Shown here: piece by piece, positions 22,621 through 34,100 of the stretch
Numbering within the stretch: the stretch's first letter is position 1
How the letters are laid out: every line of letters begins with the position of its first letter
Source: Actinomucor elegans
Lineage: Eukaryota > Mucoromycota > Mucoromycetes > Mucorales > Mucoraceae
DNA: 64,000 nucleotides
Reading direction: 5' to 3'
NCBI GenBank assembly: GCA_026027325.1
Contig: JAMSLZ010000003.1
Span: 2,790,001-2,854,000 of the forward strand
Program-made: the position numbers and the translations under genes
Notes under the pieces: generated by a model
Database searches by the model: none
What the model saw: the letters and a program-made list of their open reading frames with translations, nothing else
Told to the model about the DNA's origin: nothing

Positions 22621-24175
22621 ATGAAATCAAATGTATTCTTATTAGATACTTCATTGACATTCAAGCACAAACTATTACGCTATTTCAAAAAGTCTTCTTC
22701 AAACACACTTAGTAACCGTTCATCCTTCAGTAGTATGCAAGATTCTAGAATAGACGAAGGCTATCAGCAGCACAATCAGCAATTACACCAGCAACAAAAG
22801 TACAAAACAAACAAGGCTCGTTCTTTAATAACAAATGGTTCTATTTCACATTCTTTGGCTATAGATCCTGACAAAGCAATTGGTAAGTAACCAAGTACTT
22901 ACTTGATGTATCTAACAAACACACTAGATTTCTTGCGCTACTTGCCGCTTGAATTATCGTGCTTGATCCTATCTTTTTGTGACGAAAAGACGATCATTGA
23001 ATGCACTATAGTCTCTCGTACCTGGTTTCGACTTTGCAAAGACAATCACTTGTGGCGACAGCTCTATTTGAATCACCATGGCACCATTCATCCATGTACC
23101 ACCTCAACAACTTCTATCGATTATAAGCATCTTTACAAGCGTAAATCCAAACTAATCACGCGTTGGCAGCACGGATCACCTGTGAATCTGCAAACCATTG
23201 TAGGCCATACTGACAGTATTTATTGCGTGCAATTCGATTCAAATAAAATCATTACTGGCAGTCGCGACCGTACCATCAAATTCTGGCATTTAACAAGCCA
23301 ATCCTGTTACAAAACCTTGGTAGGACATCAGGCCAGTGTACTCTGCTTGCAATACGATGATGAAATCTTAGTTTCTGGCTCATCTGACCATACATTACTG
23401 GTATGGTCCATGCAGACCTATCAAATATTACATTGTCTCAAGGGCCATGGTTCTGGTGTGCTCGACGTATGCTTTGACAAGACGCGTATAGCCAGTTGCT
23501 CCAAAGACGCTACAATTCGGATATGGGATCGGCAGACAGGAAACTGTCTGAAAGTACTAGCAGGACATCGTGGACCTGTCAATGCTATCCAGTTTCAAGC
23601 AGATCGGTTGGTGTCGGCATCAGGTGATACAGTGATTAAATTGTGGGACATGGAGACAGGGCAGTGTTTGCGTGATTTCGTGGGCCATGCTCATGGGCTG
23701 GCTTGTATTCGCTTTGATGGTAAGAAGATTGTCAGTGGAAGCAATGATGACAAGATTAAAGTATGGAATGCAGGTAAAAAAAAAAAAAAAAAAAATGGAT
23801 AATAAATATGATTTTTTTTATTAACCTTTTTTTCTTCTTAGATACTGGTGAATGTATTCTGACTTGTGAAGGTCATACAGGACTAGTAAGAAGTTTACAT
23901 TTTGATAAAGACAAGATTGTAAGCGGTAGTTATGATCAAAGCATTAGAGTATGGAATATACATACAGGCGAATGCATAAAGACGTTTCACCGATGCCACA
24001 CAAGCTGGGTATTCGACGTTATGTTTGACGAAACCAAAATTATCAGGTAAGAACTGTTTGATTATGTGTAAAACTACTACTCTAATTCATTTTTCACAGT
24101 ACAAGTCAAGATCAAAAGATTTTAATTATAGACTTTGCATTTGATATGGACACTAGCCACTTAATAAAGTCATAA
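22621..24175 (+). CDS. F-box/WD40 protein (SCF substrate receptor)
   Basis: Four exons (22621-22882, 22928-23773, 23842-24046, 24100-24175) give 462 residues. An F-box at about residues 90-135 (LRYLPLELSCLILSFCDEKTI, then VSRTWFRLC and WRQLY) would bind Skp1. Seven or eight WD40 repeats follow from about 165, with GH...D and (I/V)W signatures such as GHTDSIYCVQFD and SGSRDRTIKFW. F-box/WD40 proteins select substrates for SCF ubiquitin ligases. The layout is that of Cdc4/Met30/Fbxw7-type receptors, but I cannot assign one. The intron at 23774-23841 has an 18-nt A run right after the donor. Residues 40-75 are Ser/Gln-rich. Confidence 0.9.
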
Positions 24176-24356
24176 TTGTACTACAAGTAGTAAGGCGACT
24201 GATGCATACTCTACACGTGATGGTAACTGCCTGGTAGACAAAGAGGGGGATGAAAAAAGAAAAGAAAAAAAAAGCAGGAGCTCGCAGATGTTTCTTAATA
24301 AACGCCTCGTCAAAGCAGAACTTGTTTTTTTTTTCTCTTTACTATATATACACAAA

Positions 24357-25457
24357 ATGGACAAAATCAAAAGATTCTTTCATTCTACTACACCTAATAA
24401 AAAGTTAAAAAAGAGACTATCTTCCATTCTATTATTGAAATCTTCGATAGTAGAACCTCGAATCAAAGACGCCACGCTTTCCAAATCAACTTCGTTCTTA
24501 CAGCTTCAAAACGCGAATGCTATCAAAAGGACTATCAAAAAGAGTCGATCCATGTTTGGATTTGACGGTAATCAAACAAATAACAGCAGTGGTATCACTG
24601 AAAACACTACATCTACGCTGATCATCAATACAAGTAGCACAAGTGTTCATCATACCAATAGTAGCAGCAGCATTTTACATACAGCTGCTGTTTCAATTTC
24701 TTCTGCTCATAGTACAACCATTCAACAGCAACTATTGATATCAAAGAATAGTGGCAAAAAGCCAGATTACCTAGTACAGTTAGGAATACAATACTATGAA
24801 AAAGGAGAATTTGAAACGGCAATTCATTATTGGAAACTGTTAACGACGCTTGATCAGCCTAGCAGTAGTAATCGTATGATTGGCCTTGGTATCTTTTTCT
24901 ATGGCTTAGCCTTAAGACATGGATGGGTAACTACTGATAGGTCTATTGAATATCAACTGTTACTCATATTGCATATAATAGGGGTGTCGAAAAAGCCCTG
25001 CTATTGCTGTAAGATATTTACAAAAGGTAGCTACTGAAAATACAACAGACGAACTTTACTCGGCTATTGCTCGGTCCTGTATTAGCAAATCCATGATGAC
25101 TTGCTTGGCCGTTTCAATTTATGAATTGGGAGAGTTCTTTTGGCATGGCTGGGAGGTAATATATAGATATAAAGGAGTTCTATCGTGGTAATATATGGGC
25201 CTATATTAAAAAACACTTCCCCACAGGTTCCAAAAAGCGTAACCATCGCTGTTTATTACTTCCAATTGGCTGTCTATATGGGCAGTTCACAAGCCATGAA
25301 TGACCTGGGTTTTTGCTATCAATATGGCCAAGGAGTTGACAAAGATGAATATCAAGCAGCTCAACTGTATCGTCGGGCAGCTAAATGTGGGTTTGCATTA
25401 GAAGAGCATCATCATTGGATATGGGAATCTCAGTATGACACCAAACAGAAAAATTAA
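24357..25457 (+). CDS. Sel1-repeat protein
   Basis: Three exons (24357-24926, 24982-25155, 25227-25457) give 324 residues. The first 150 residues are basic, then Ser/Thr/Asn-rich and probably disordered. The rest consists of Sel1-type (TPR-like) repeats, for example LVQLGIQYYEKGEFETAIHYW and SSQAMNDLGFCYQYGQGV followed by AAQLYRRAAKCG. Sel1 repeats mediate protein-protein contacts, for instance in chitin-synthase activators and ER quality control. Nothing here identifies the partner. The start at 24357 is the first Met of the basic N-terminus and follows a pyrimidine leader. Confidence 0.82.
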
Positions 25458-27006
25458 TACATAACAATAATAATAAAATGCATCCACTAACCATTGAGGC
25501 GCTTGTGATAAAATAGACATTATTCCGGTAGTTTGGGCTCTATTAATGCATACAACTAAAAAGTTGGTTTACGTGCATAAAATGTTCTGAGACAGGGGGA
25601 GGAGGATATTCCAAGCAGGAACCAAGAGGAAAACTGGGATGTTTAAAATACAACTTGTGCATGAAATCGATAGGCAGTACTTTATGATGTGTACAAGAAT
25701 AGCGCTGGTGTCTTTCCTCCAGGTGCTTTCTTCCACCACGACGACAGCAGTAAGTGCATGCACTGATTTTATTGGTCAGTGAGAGTTGTCCATGATGCTA
25801 CCTCTTCCAACAGAAAATACAAATTCTTACCTCTATCAGTAATAAAATGAAATACTAATTTGAATATCCAGAAATCTACATATTAAATCTAACTCTTTTA
25901 ATTGATTAATATGCGTAGTTCTAAACTGGTGCGCACATGCTCTAGAAGCATTTAAATGTTTAGAACACTGCTTTTATTCTTATTGACATTTCGACTGTAG
26001 ATCATTAGAAAGAAAACTCGATTGCCTATCACTTTTATTAAGACATCACGATTCGAAAATATGTTTCTCCTCTGTGATATCATTATTAATTTTTAGACAT
26101 TTATGTCTGATCTTTTGCGCCAAAAAAAAAAAAAAAATTAATTGATGGATATGTTAATTACATTTAATAATTGACAATTTGATTCATGCATACAATTTGA
26201 TAAAATCATTGCTTAATTGAAAAAAACTCATTTAAATCAGCAGTTAGTCAAGAAAATGTTTTTATACTCAGGAAATATATACAACTAACAACATTTATTT
26301 TTACGAATCAAGTTGCAGGCTCGCATTGTGTGTAATAGAGGCTCCACACAAGTCCGATGACATACCGTTTTCTTTCTCTAAAGTAAGTAGCTTCTTTTAA
26401 CCAGTTCATACAATGTATATTATTCTAAAGAGAATTCGATCTTATACGCCTTTTATTCGGTAGTATACGCTTGATTATCCTCCATATATTTGATCAATCT
26501 GTAAAATAAATAAAAAAAGTCGCATGCTGATTTATGGTCTCTCTTCTGCTGCATTTGCGAAAAGCTTGCCAATTCCATCATCTTCCTGGGCACAATTGCC
26601 CATATTTATTCTTATTCGCTGAATGTATATCGTTTCATTCACTTAAAAGCACGCATTTATGTATAATTATATCGTAAAATAATGAATGTCACCTTAAAGA
26701 TCTCATTGAGTCGAAAAAACAGGGATATTGGCCTGGTATAAATAAGATAAAACGCGCACTAATAACTGGTAGGGAATGCCACTAGATCAAATACCGCTGA
26801 ATAAAGACGCAAAGCACAGAGGAGGAAAAAGCGCTAAACTACTGCTACTATTAAAAGACGCATTATTTGCACGTCGTTAAAAGTAGGGGCTGCATTATGA
26901 AGCAGGAAGAAACAATGGCTCTATCTAGTATATATAATAGTCTTATTAAAATATATAGACATATCGCCTTGTTTTCTTCCTTCATTCAAATACTACAATA
27001 TATTAA
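25458..27006. other. AT-rich spacer with an orphan exon-like stretch
   Basis: At 26498-26453 (minus) a T-rich acceptor precedes an open stretch reading LIKYMEDNQAYTTE and a stop, which looks like a last exon, but no upstream exon was found. A TATA-like element at about 26929-26938 belongs to the secreted-protein gene. Otherwise nothing is supported. Confidence 0.35.
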
Positions 27007-27432
27007 ATGAATACCAATTCACTGCTACTGCTGTCACTAATATCATATACACTAATAGTAAATGCTTTTATTACCCCTCGCTTTGATTTAGATAGCGCGC
27101 TATCAAATCAAGGCGTTAATACTAACAAGATAGGCTGCAAGTGTATTATGACAGCCACTACTGATTATTTTACAGACTCCACCATGTGCATGTGTTTTAA
27201 CCGTAGTGATGGCACTATTAACGACACAGCCAAATGTCAAGACTACATAGGTACATGGATAGAAACAGTTTCAATTAGAACGCGTTACTCATTGTATGAT
27301 AAAGATAGTGTCTTTGGGTTCTGTTCTGATATAACTGAAGGTACAAACTCATGGCAAACATGCCTCCGACACTATTGTCCTTGCAACGGAGGCAAACACA
27401 CCAAACCGCCCATTAATAAAGTCTATTTTTGA
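27007..27432 (+). CDS. Small secreted cysteine-rich protein
   Basis: A single exon encodes 141 residues. A clear signal peptide (LLLLSLISYTLIV, predicted cleavage after Ala20) is followed by a mature domain of about 120 residues. It has nine cysteines, including GCKC at 43-46, MCMC at 60-63 and YCPC near the C-terminus. Two possible N-glycosylation sites are visible (NRS, NDT). It is probably secreted or cell-wall associated. The family is not recognised, and effector-like or adhesive roles would be guesses. A TATA-like sequence lies about 70 nt upstream. It converges on YTM1 with 15 nt between stop codons. Confidence 0.8.
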   Translation: MNTNSLLLLSLISYTLIVNAFITPRFDLDSALSNQGVNTNKIGCKCIMTATTDYFTDSTMCMCFNRSDGTINDTAKCQDYIGTWIETVSIRTRYSLYDKDSVFGFCSDITEGTNSWQTCLRHYCPCNGGKHTKPPINKVYF

Positions 27433-27447
27433 TTTATTATGTATTAT

Positions 27448-28909
27448 CTAAACTTTAGCTTGATAAATTCTCAGCTTCTTGTCTTCACCACCACTAAGAA
27501 TCTTTTCATTGTCCCAAAAGACACTCAATACCTTGTCTTTTGTTGATTCAGGGTCCACTGTATACAAAGGCTCTCTACTACGAATATCCCAAACACGCAC
27601 TGTGCCATCGTATGAACCTGTACATAATGCATATTCAGATGTTTTTGACCAAGAAACAGAAGAGACCCAAGCACTATGTCCACGAAGACTCATCTTTACA
27701 TTTGTACCCTCTATTCAAGATGGATTAGATACCAATTGGTTATGTTAAATAGTACCATACCTTCTGATCTAGGGTCCCATAATCTAACTGTGTTATCAGA
27801 ATGACCAGTTGCAAGTAACTTGGCTTTTGAAGAATAATCAACATCAAGCACAACCTTTTCGCAGTTCTAAAGGATCATATGTTTAGTAATAATCCTTACG
27901 TACTCATCGCTATATTTTACCTTTGTCGACAAGTTGACTTGTTGTTCTACATCCCAAGAACGAATGGAATGATCCCAACCACCAGTATATACAATGTTGG
28001 CATCTGCACCATCGAAGACTACAGCATTCACACCACCTACATGTCCTTCCAAAGAAACAGCCTTAGTCTTGATCTTTCGATCATCAACCTTTTCTGTCTT
28101 CTTCTTCTTCTTTGTATGTGTTGAATCTTCAAGAGGCTCATCCTCCTTGGGTGTAGCAGTCGTCCAAACCTTGACCAAACCATCGGCTGAAGCACTTGCG
28201 ACATATCGACCTTGATGGTCAACAGCTACTGATTCCACAGGGCCCTTATGCCCCTTACATTCAAACAAAAGTTCATGATCTTCAGTAGACCAAGCCAAAA
28301 CACTGTGATCGAGCGAACCTGAGAATAACACATTGTTGGCAAAGGCCACGCTTTTAACAGCGTCGGTGTGGCCTAATAAAGTGGCGATGCATTCACCCGA
28401 AGTGTTCCATAAACGTACCATGTTATCGTACGAACCGGTAGCGAAAAGGCCGTTTTGACCAGATACTGAACTGATCCAATCATCGTGTTGGTAAGCTGTC
28501 AATGGGATAGGTGGTAACATGGATTCGACATATTCAATAACGACGAGGTTTTCCTAGATTTATAACAAAAAAAAAGTGAGCAAAAAAAAACAGTGTTTTA
28601 TGGACGCGATTCAATAGATTACGGTAGAAAGTCTAGCAGCATTCAAGTACTCGACAATGCTGGTTCTTAATAACTGACCATCGATCAAGAAGTCAAAAGG
28701 AATAGGCACGTCTATATGATAAAAACGATCAATAAAAGATCAATTTTGACAGATCTATCTTCTTTACCAAGGCCGAGTAAGTTGTTGACGATCTCAGAGA
28801 GACCTTCTTTTTTAATATTGGAAGGCAAGAGAATAGCGGCATCGCTGACTGCATATTCGGGTTGTTGTGTTGTGAATCGAACTTGTACTTGCTCTTGTTC
28901 TGAAGACAT
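27448..28909 (-). CDS. YTM1: Ribosome biogenesis protein Ytm1 (WDR12)
   Basis: Five exons (28909-28768, 28711-28623, 28553-27921, 27866-27761, 27710-27448) give 410 residues. Ytm1 forms the PeBoW complex with Nop7 and Erb1 for 60S subunit maturation in the nucleolus, and the Rea1 ATPase removes it through its N-terminal domain. The N-terminal ubiquitin-like (NLE) domain, about 1-95, reads QVRFTTQQPEYAVSD and VPIPFDFLIDGQLLR. Seven WD40 repeats follow, with a Lys-rich insertion (KKKKKTEKVDDRK) between repeats. It diverges from SPC24 with 147 nt between start codons. Confidence 0.93.
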
Positions 28910-29056
28910 TGTTTGCTTTAAAGGAGTGCTGAAAAAAAAATCTAGAGGAAAGTGAAAAAAGAAACATTGAATTTTTGTGGCTTATTATTGGATCGCTCGT
29001 ATGTGACGGGATATAAGGTACTTGTATCTCCAGTATGTTTTTGTTTAATCCATACA

Positions 29057-29805
29057 ATGAATGCAAGTGAAAGACTCAATTCACTTTGTTTAGAATCGGA
29101 AGAATTGAATGGATTGCTTCGTCAATCTAACTTCTTTGAAGTTGTGGACGAAGGAGAACAAAAAGACTGGGAATTAAGAGAAAATGCTTTGAGCTCTAAT
29201 CGTGCAGAACAGGAACAAATCAAAGGTACAGCTCACGAATAAAAGCAAAACCAATCCTTTATTAATCAACACATAGAGCTACAAAGTCAACTAGATACTT
29301 TAAGAAAAAAAGAAAATGAAGCGGCTAATGAATACAATTCGCTTATCGAACGAACGCGTCAATTAGAAAAAGAAGGACTGGAACAAGAAGAAAATATCAA
29401 GACAGAACAACAAAGTCATTTCCAATTAGAACAAGAAATTCGAGAGTTAGAAGAACAATGTGCGATATTAGAGAATTCTGAAGAATTGAAAGAGCCAGAT
29501 ACCGATGCAGAGTAAATATATAATACGTATTTTACAAAGGATAGAGGTTGATTATTCTTTTTTATTTTGCAGTAGACTTGCATTGGCTTTGTTTCATGGT
29601 TTAGGAATACAATCAAAGATAGAAGGTGATAAAGTAGATACAGTAGTATTGAGTAAGTACATTAGCCCATAGCTAGTAAAAATTGAACAATAACAAACTC
29701 TATTCAGCAACCTCGAATTCAGAAGATATCCTGTCACTAGCGCTTAATGCTAATCATCGACCCGAGTTCACAGCCAACTATGTTTGGAATTTCATTAGCA
29801 AATAA
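29057..29805 (+). CDS. SPC24: Kinetochore protein Spc24 (Ndc80 complex)
   Basis: Four exons (29057-29225, 29277-29511, 29573-29652, 29708-29805) give 193 residues. Residues about 40-135 form a Glu/Gln-rich coiled coil and the last 55 a small globular domain. The domain order, the LALALFHGLGIQSKIEGDKVD lead and the ending FTANYVWNFIS match the Spc24 pattern, where the domain ends with F-x-x-x-Y-x-W. Spc24 pairs with Spc25 to dock the Ndc80 complex onto the inner kinetochore. Introns are 50-61 nt. The ATG at 29057 begins the family-like helix; an in-frame upstream Met at 28952 is less likely, as it would put the divergent YTM1 promoter inside the gene. Confidence 0.75.
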
Positions 29806-29997
29806 ATATACCCATATCTATCCAAAGTAGGTTCATGACTTATAAAGAACAGACCATTTATTCAATAGTTTTTTGCTATGTGGCTATCAAAGAAATCTGC
29901 CAGGAAATACTTGTTGCAACCATCGAAATATAGGTTGTAATTGCAAGTATTTCATTCTATTCACTGTGTTGCAGCTGAACAGTGGCACCAACAGACT

Positions 29998-30090
29998 TAA
30001 TGGCTCACTCTGCGTATGGACTGACCCCCAGATGCGATATTAACCGAGATTGATCGAGAGATCTGGAAATCATCAGATCTAACTTATATG
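29998..30090 (+). repeat. Dispersed short repeat, copy 1
   Basis: Contains tggctcactctg, cagatgcgatattaaccgag and gatcgagagatct, the blocks shared by the family. Confidence 0.7.
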
Positions 30091-30766
30091 AGGAGTGTGT
30101 AGTTAGCTCTTAATCTTTATTAAATACAATGCAAGTGAAGAAAAAATTTCAATGAATTGGTAAGGATTACTATTCACCTGTAACTATATACCGAGATCAG
30201 TTCAGGGGAACTATATAGATTTAACTAGATATTGATATATTGGGCTATACAATCGAATGGCATTTTTTTTATTGGCTTGAACACATACTTAATGTCATCA
30301 TCATTAAAGACGAAAAGTACTATAACTCAATAAATATCAGATAACTGCTTCCCCTTTCAGTTTACCATATTTCCGTGCCAAACTTAAATAACTGGGACCA
30401 CAATAGCTTTATATAAGAAACATAATGACATTCTTTGAGCTGCGCAAAAGAAACTCGGCTTATCGGTCATATTTCTGAAATGCCTTTTATACCTTCCCTT
30501 TTTTTTTAAAAAAAAAAAAGGCATTCTAAAGGCAATTTATCCCTTTATAACACTTTCTAAGCACTTCAGTTATTGATTTGCATTGAAGCTGTTAAAAGCT
30601 ATGTATTTAGTTTAAGATAAATTTTTCAACGTTCAGAAATATACACATCTTAAGCTATCTGCTTATGTGAATAGAGATAATTGCTTATTTGGGAAATTTA
30701 AAAGAATTTTCTTGACTTTTATGCGATCTAATGCATATATTAGTATAGTTTTTGCTATAATGGATT

Positions 30767-30855
30767 TAATGGTTCACTCTGAGCTTGTACTACTAATTAA
30801 ATGCTACATTTAACCAGGATTGGTGGAGCGATCTATTCATCGCAATTAGATTATA
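30767..30855 (+). repeat. Dispersed short repeat, copy 2
   Basis: Contains ggttcactctgagct, tactaattaaatgc and gagcgatct in the same order and spacing as copy 1. Confidence 0.7.
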
Positions 30856-30935
30856 TAACATGTATACCCTTCAACCAATCCCTAAACTATAATACATAAT
30901 AGTTATTAGAAAATTAACTAAATAACAGTGTCAGT

Positions 30936-31012
30936 AGATTTAGGAGTTCATTCTGAACATGGAATACTAATCAAAAATGATATTGAACTGAGATCCGTTG
31001 AGAGATCTAGAA
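30936..31012 (+). repeat. Dispersed short repeat, copy 3
   Basis: Contains gttcattctgaacatggaat, actaatc and gagagatctag; close to the family consensus. Confidence 0.75.
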
Positions 31013-31164
31013 TATAATACATTTATTATTTGCTGGCGAAATTCCTTTTCTCCAGACGATATACAAGTAAATTATAGGTAGGTACTTTTTTTAAAATTAA
31101 TTGGTATAATAGTTAGTAATATAGATTACGTTTTCACGATTCTCTATTGTTAGAAGGCCTTTAG

Positions 31165-34100
31165 TTAAGCGATGTCATTGGCCACATGTTTAGTAGTTTC
31201 TTCGGATGTGCTTGCGTCTGATTTTCCTTGCCCTAAATCAACCATTACACTTTCTGCGCCATTGCCCATATGGGGTGTACAAAGGTCTGCTTGAAAACCG
31301 CGATAGTATATATTGGCTGGATCCGGATTGCAGTAGGTATCTGCAGGAATGCCCAGTGCTTCAAAGTCTTTCTTTGCTCGCTCTGTCCACTCAATACGAT
31401 CTTCAGGTGTAAAAGCAAACTTGCCCAAGTTGGCCCAGTAATAAGCTTTCAAAAATCTAATTTCTTGTATGAAATGCATCTCAAACACACCATGCCGAAG
31501 AACCTATCATAAATCATATTCTAGTCTATCATTTCATAATCACTTTTTTTTTCGTATTCAATTACCATATAGCCTTCCACGATTCGTCGAGTTGTTACGT
31601 AGGGTAACGCGCGTGCAAGATAGAGGCAAGGCTGCGTAAACTCCCAAAACTTGACTTGTTGGAAAGCATGGTTCAAACGAGATAAACCAAAGATAAACTT
31701 TTCATAGTTCTTAATATCACCATCTGAAACAAGATCAATCTGCCCATCTTCTACCATACTGTAAAGGCCCATAGTAGCAAATATAAGACCATAAATAGGG
31801 AAGGTGTTTGCTAAGAAAAAGAAGGTTAGAGTGTTTTCTTTATAAAATGATAGGTAATCTTACGTGTTACAGTCAATGAAGGTAGATTATTTACTAGCTT
31901 TTGGATATGTCGCCTTGCTGCATCATACATATGATGTCTTGCATAATAGCAAACTAACGTGCCATGAATAGCAATACGATTATAATCAGCAGCCTCTTTA
32001 ACATGCGCTTCCAGTAAAGCAACGTAAGGAGCACAGTCTGTCATTCGATCAATGACAATAGCGTTGCCTACATTGTAGACCCCAAGCCAGATTTCGGCTT
32101 CATAATCGCCGTTGCTGTGAGCTGTATCTGCCATTTGCTTCAACAAAGCCATATCTGTAGACGAACGATTAAAAGTGCCTTCGAAAATACGCATAGTTAC
32201 AACCAATCCGACTGATCGATAAAACGCTTGACAGTCCGTCACAATACCCAACGTTCTTGACCCTTCAATCGATTGATAGAGTAAATCCCTTGCATTTGAA
32301 AACTTTCCAGCTGCAAAGCATAACAACGAACATATAGTCAATGTTCCTGGATCGGTTTTGTCAGTTCCCATCTGTCTCAAAGCCTTTGCAATGTAAAAGA
32401 TACTGTTTTGCTTATCGTCGTTAAGCCAACATAATAGAGCGTTCCTTGCCAAGAAGAGTGTATAATTAGGGCCTACTTCACCTAGTTTTTCGCAGGCATT
32501 TAAGCCAACCAAACAAGCATAGACAAAATCTCGTCCATTGCCTGTATAAAAGTAAATATTTGAAAGTTGAGCCATGATATCCACCACGCGATGGCCCAAT
32601 TCTCTTTTTTCAGGTGTGATTTGCCTTGATAGAACACCCCAACGACGATGTTGATATTGCTTGAGTCTGTTTTTGTAAAACTTGTACAAAAACAAGGGTT
32701 CAGACTGAGGCCATGGCTCGCCAAGGATCTCAAGTGCTTTAAACAAGTAATGCTCGCCTTCAGTCAGTTTTGTTCGCATGGCATAACAAATACCAAGACG
32801 TCGATAAATATCACTCAAATGAATGTTACCAAACGGAGTCACTAAATTCTCGTTTTCTTCTAATATCTTGTTGATCTTTTGCAAGTTAAGAGTTGCTTCT
32901 GGTAATAGATAAGTCTGCATGTTTTGCTCAGCTAGTGCCTCAAGATAAAATAACTGCTTTTCAACCGAGTCTGTTTGCAAGTAATGTCGAGTGATTTTTC
33001 CTAAAAGTCGAGGGCAGTTTTCGCGGTTCAGCTGTCTCTCGTAATATCTTGCTAAAGCACGATGCTGGTATATACGGGTTTCATATGATACCATGTCGTA
33101 AATGCTTTGCGGAATTGTGATATGAGTAAATGTATAGACGGCAACATTACTTTCCATAGGGTTTCCGTTGTCTACTTGCTCTAAAAAGTGATACACATCA
33201 AAACTTTTGACGTGTTTCTGGATCTTTTCCGGGTCTCCTGTTTTGAACATGAGGTTGTTTTCTCCAATTACTGCTTGAATTTCAAATACTGTAAAGTATT
33301 GATCCAGACAGCAGGCGACCTATTAAAAGAACATGAGTATACAATGATTGCATTCAAAATAGGTCTTCTTACTGTCAAAAACTCTTGAAAATTGGAATCT
33401 AATCGATCAAACTGCATTTTGATGATTCGCTTATTGTCAAAATTGCCTAGCAAATCCTCCAAATCAAAGCTACTACTACTTGGCACAAGTTCAGCTTCTA
33501 CCACTGTGACATGGTTAAAATCTTTTAAAATAATGGCCATGTTCCTTTTTTAAAAGTTTAGTAAGAGTCAGTTTTCCGTAATGCTCACATTACTCACTTG
33601 ACATATAAAGGATTTCCACCAGTACGGTTCTGTGCAAAGCCATAGTAATAAGCAAATAAATCCAGATAAATTACACATGAAAACTTACTTGAATGACTTT
33701 GACAATCTGAGGACTGATTCTGTTGACACCGCTATCAAAGCTTTTTAAAATAATCTCGCCGATTTCATACTCTCCCAAACCATTTAATGCAATCTCCTCA
33801 TAAGCACCGACAGCGCGATAATCTTCAATAAAAGTAACGTTATAATCTTTGATCGGACGTGTCGCCATGACTATCATTGTCCGTTGAGAGTGCTCATGTA
33901 TATGCTGCAATATGCGTATGGAAGTAGAGTCGGCCCCTGCAAAGTTTGTTAGAGCCATAAAGCAAAAACTTGCAAGCAAAAGTGTACTCACATTGAACAT
34001 CATCACAAATGATAACTAAGCCTACGTGTTTTGAGACATGCTGCACGATTCTTGTAATGACACCTGTCAAAAGAATGTCTCTTGCTCTGCCATCTAGTAA

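Larger units (their letters stand above)
29806..31164. other. Gene-free AT-rich spacer with three repeat copies
   Basis: It contains three copies of the dispersed repeat and a T8-A12 self-complementary element near 30500-30521. No open frame of interest. Confidence 0.6.

Noticed and set aside
26453..26603. Minus-strand MGNC-starting 23-codon ORF followed by an exon-like LIKYMEDNQAYTTE
   Set aside because: The start resembles a lipidated G-alpha N-terminus, but there is no GT donor between the two parts and no downstream G-alpha sequence.
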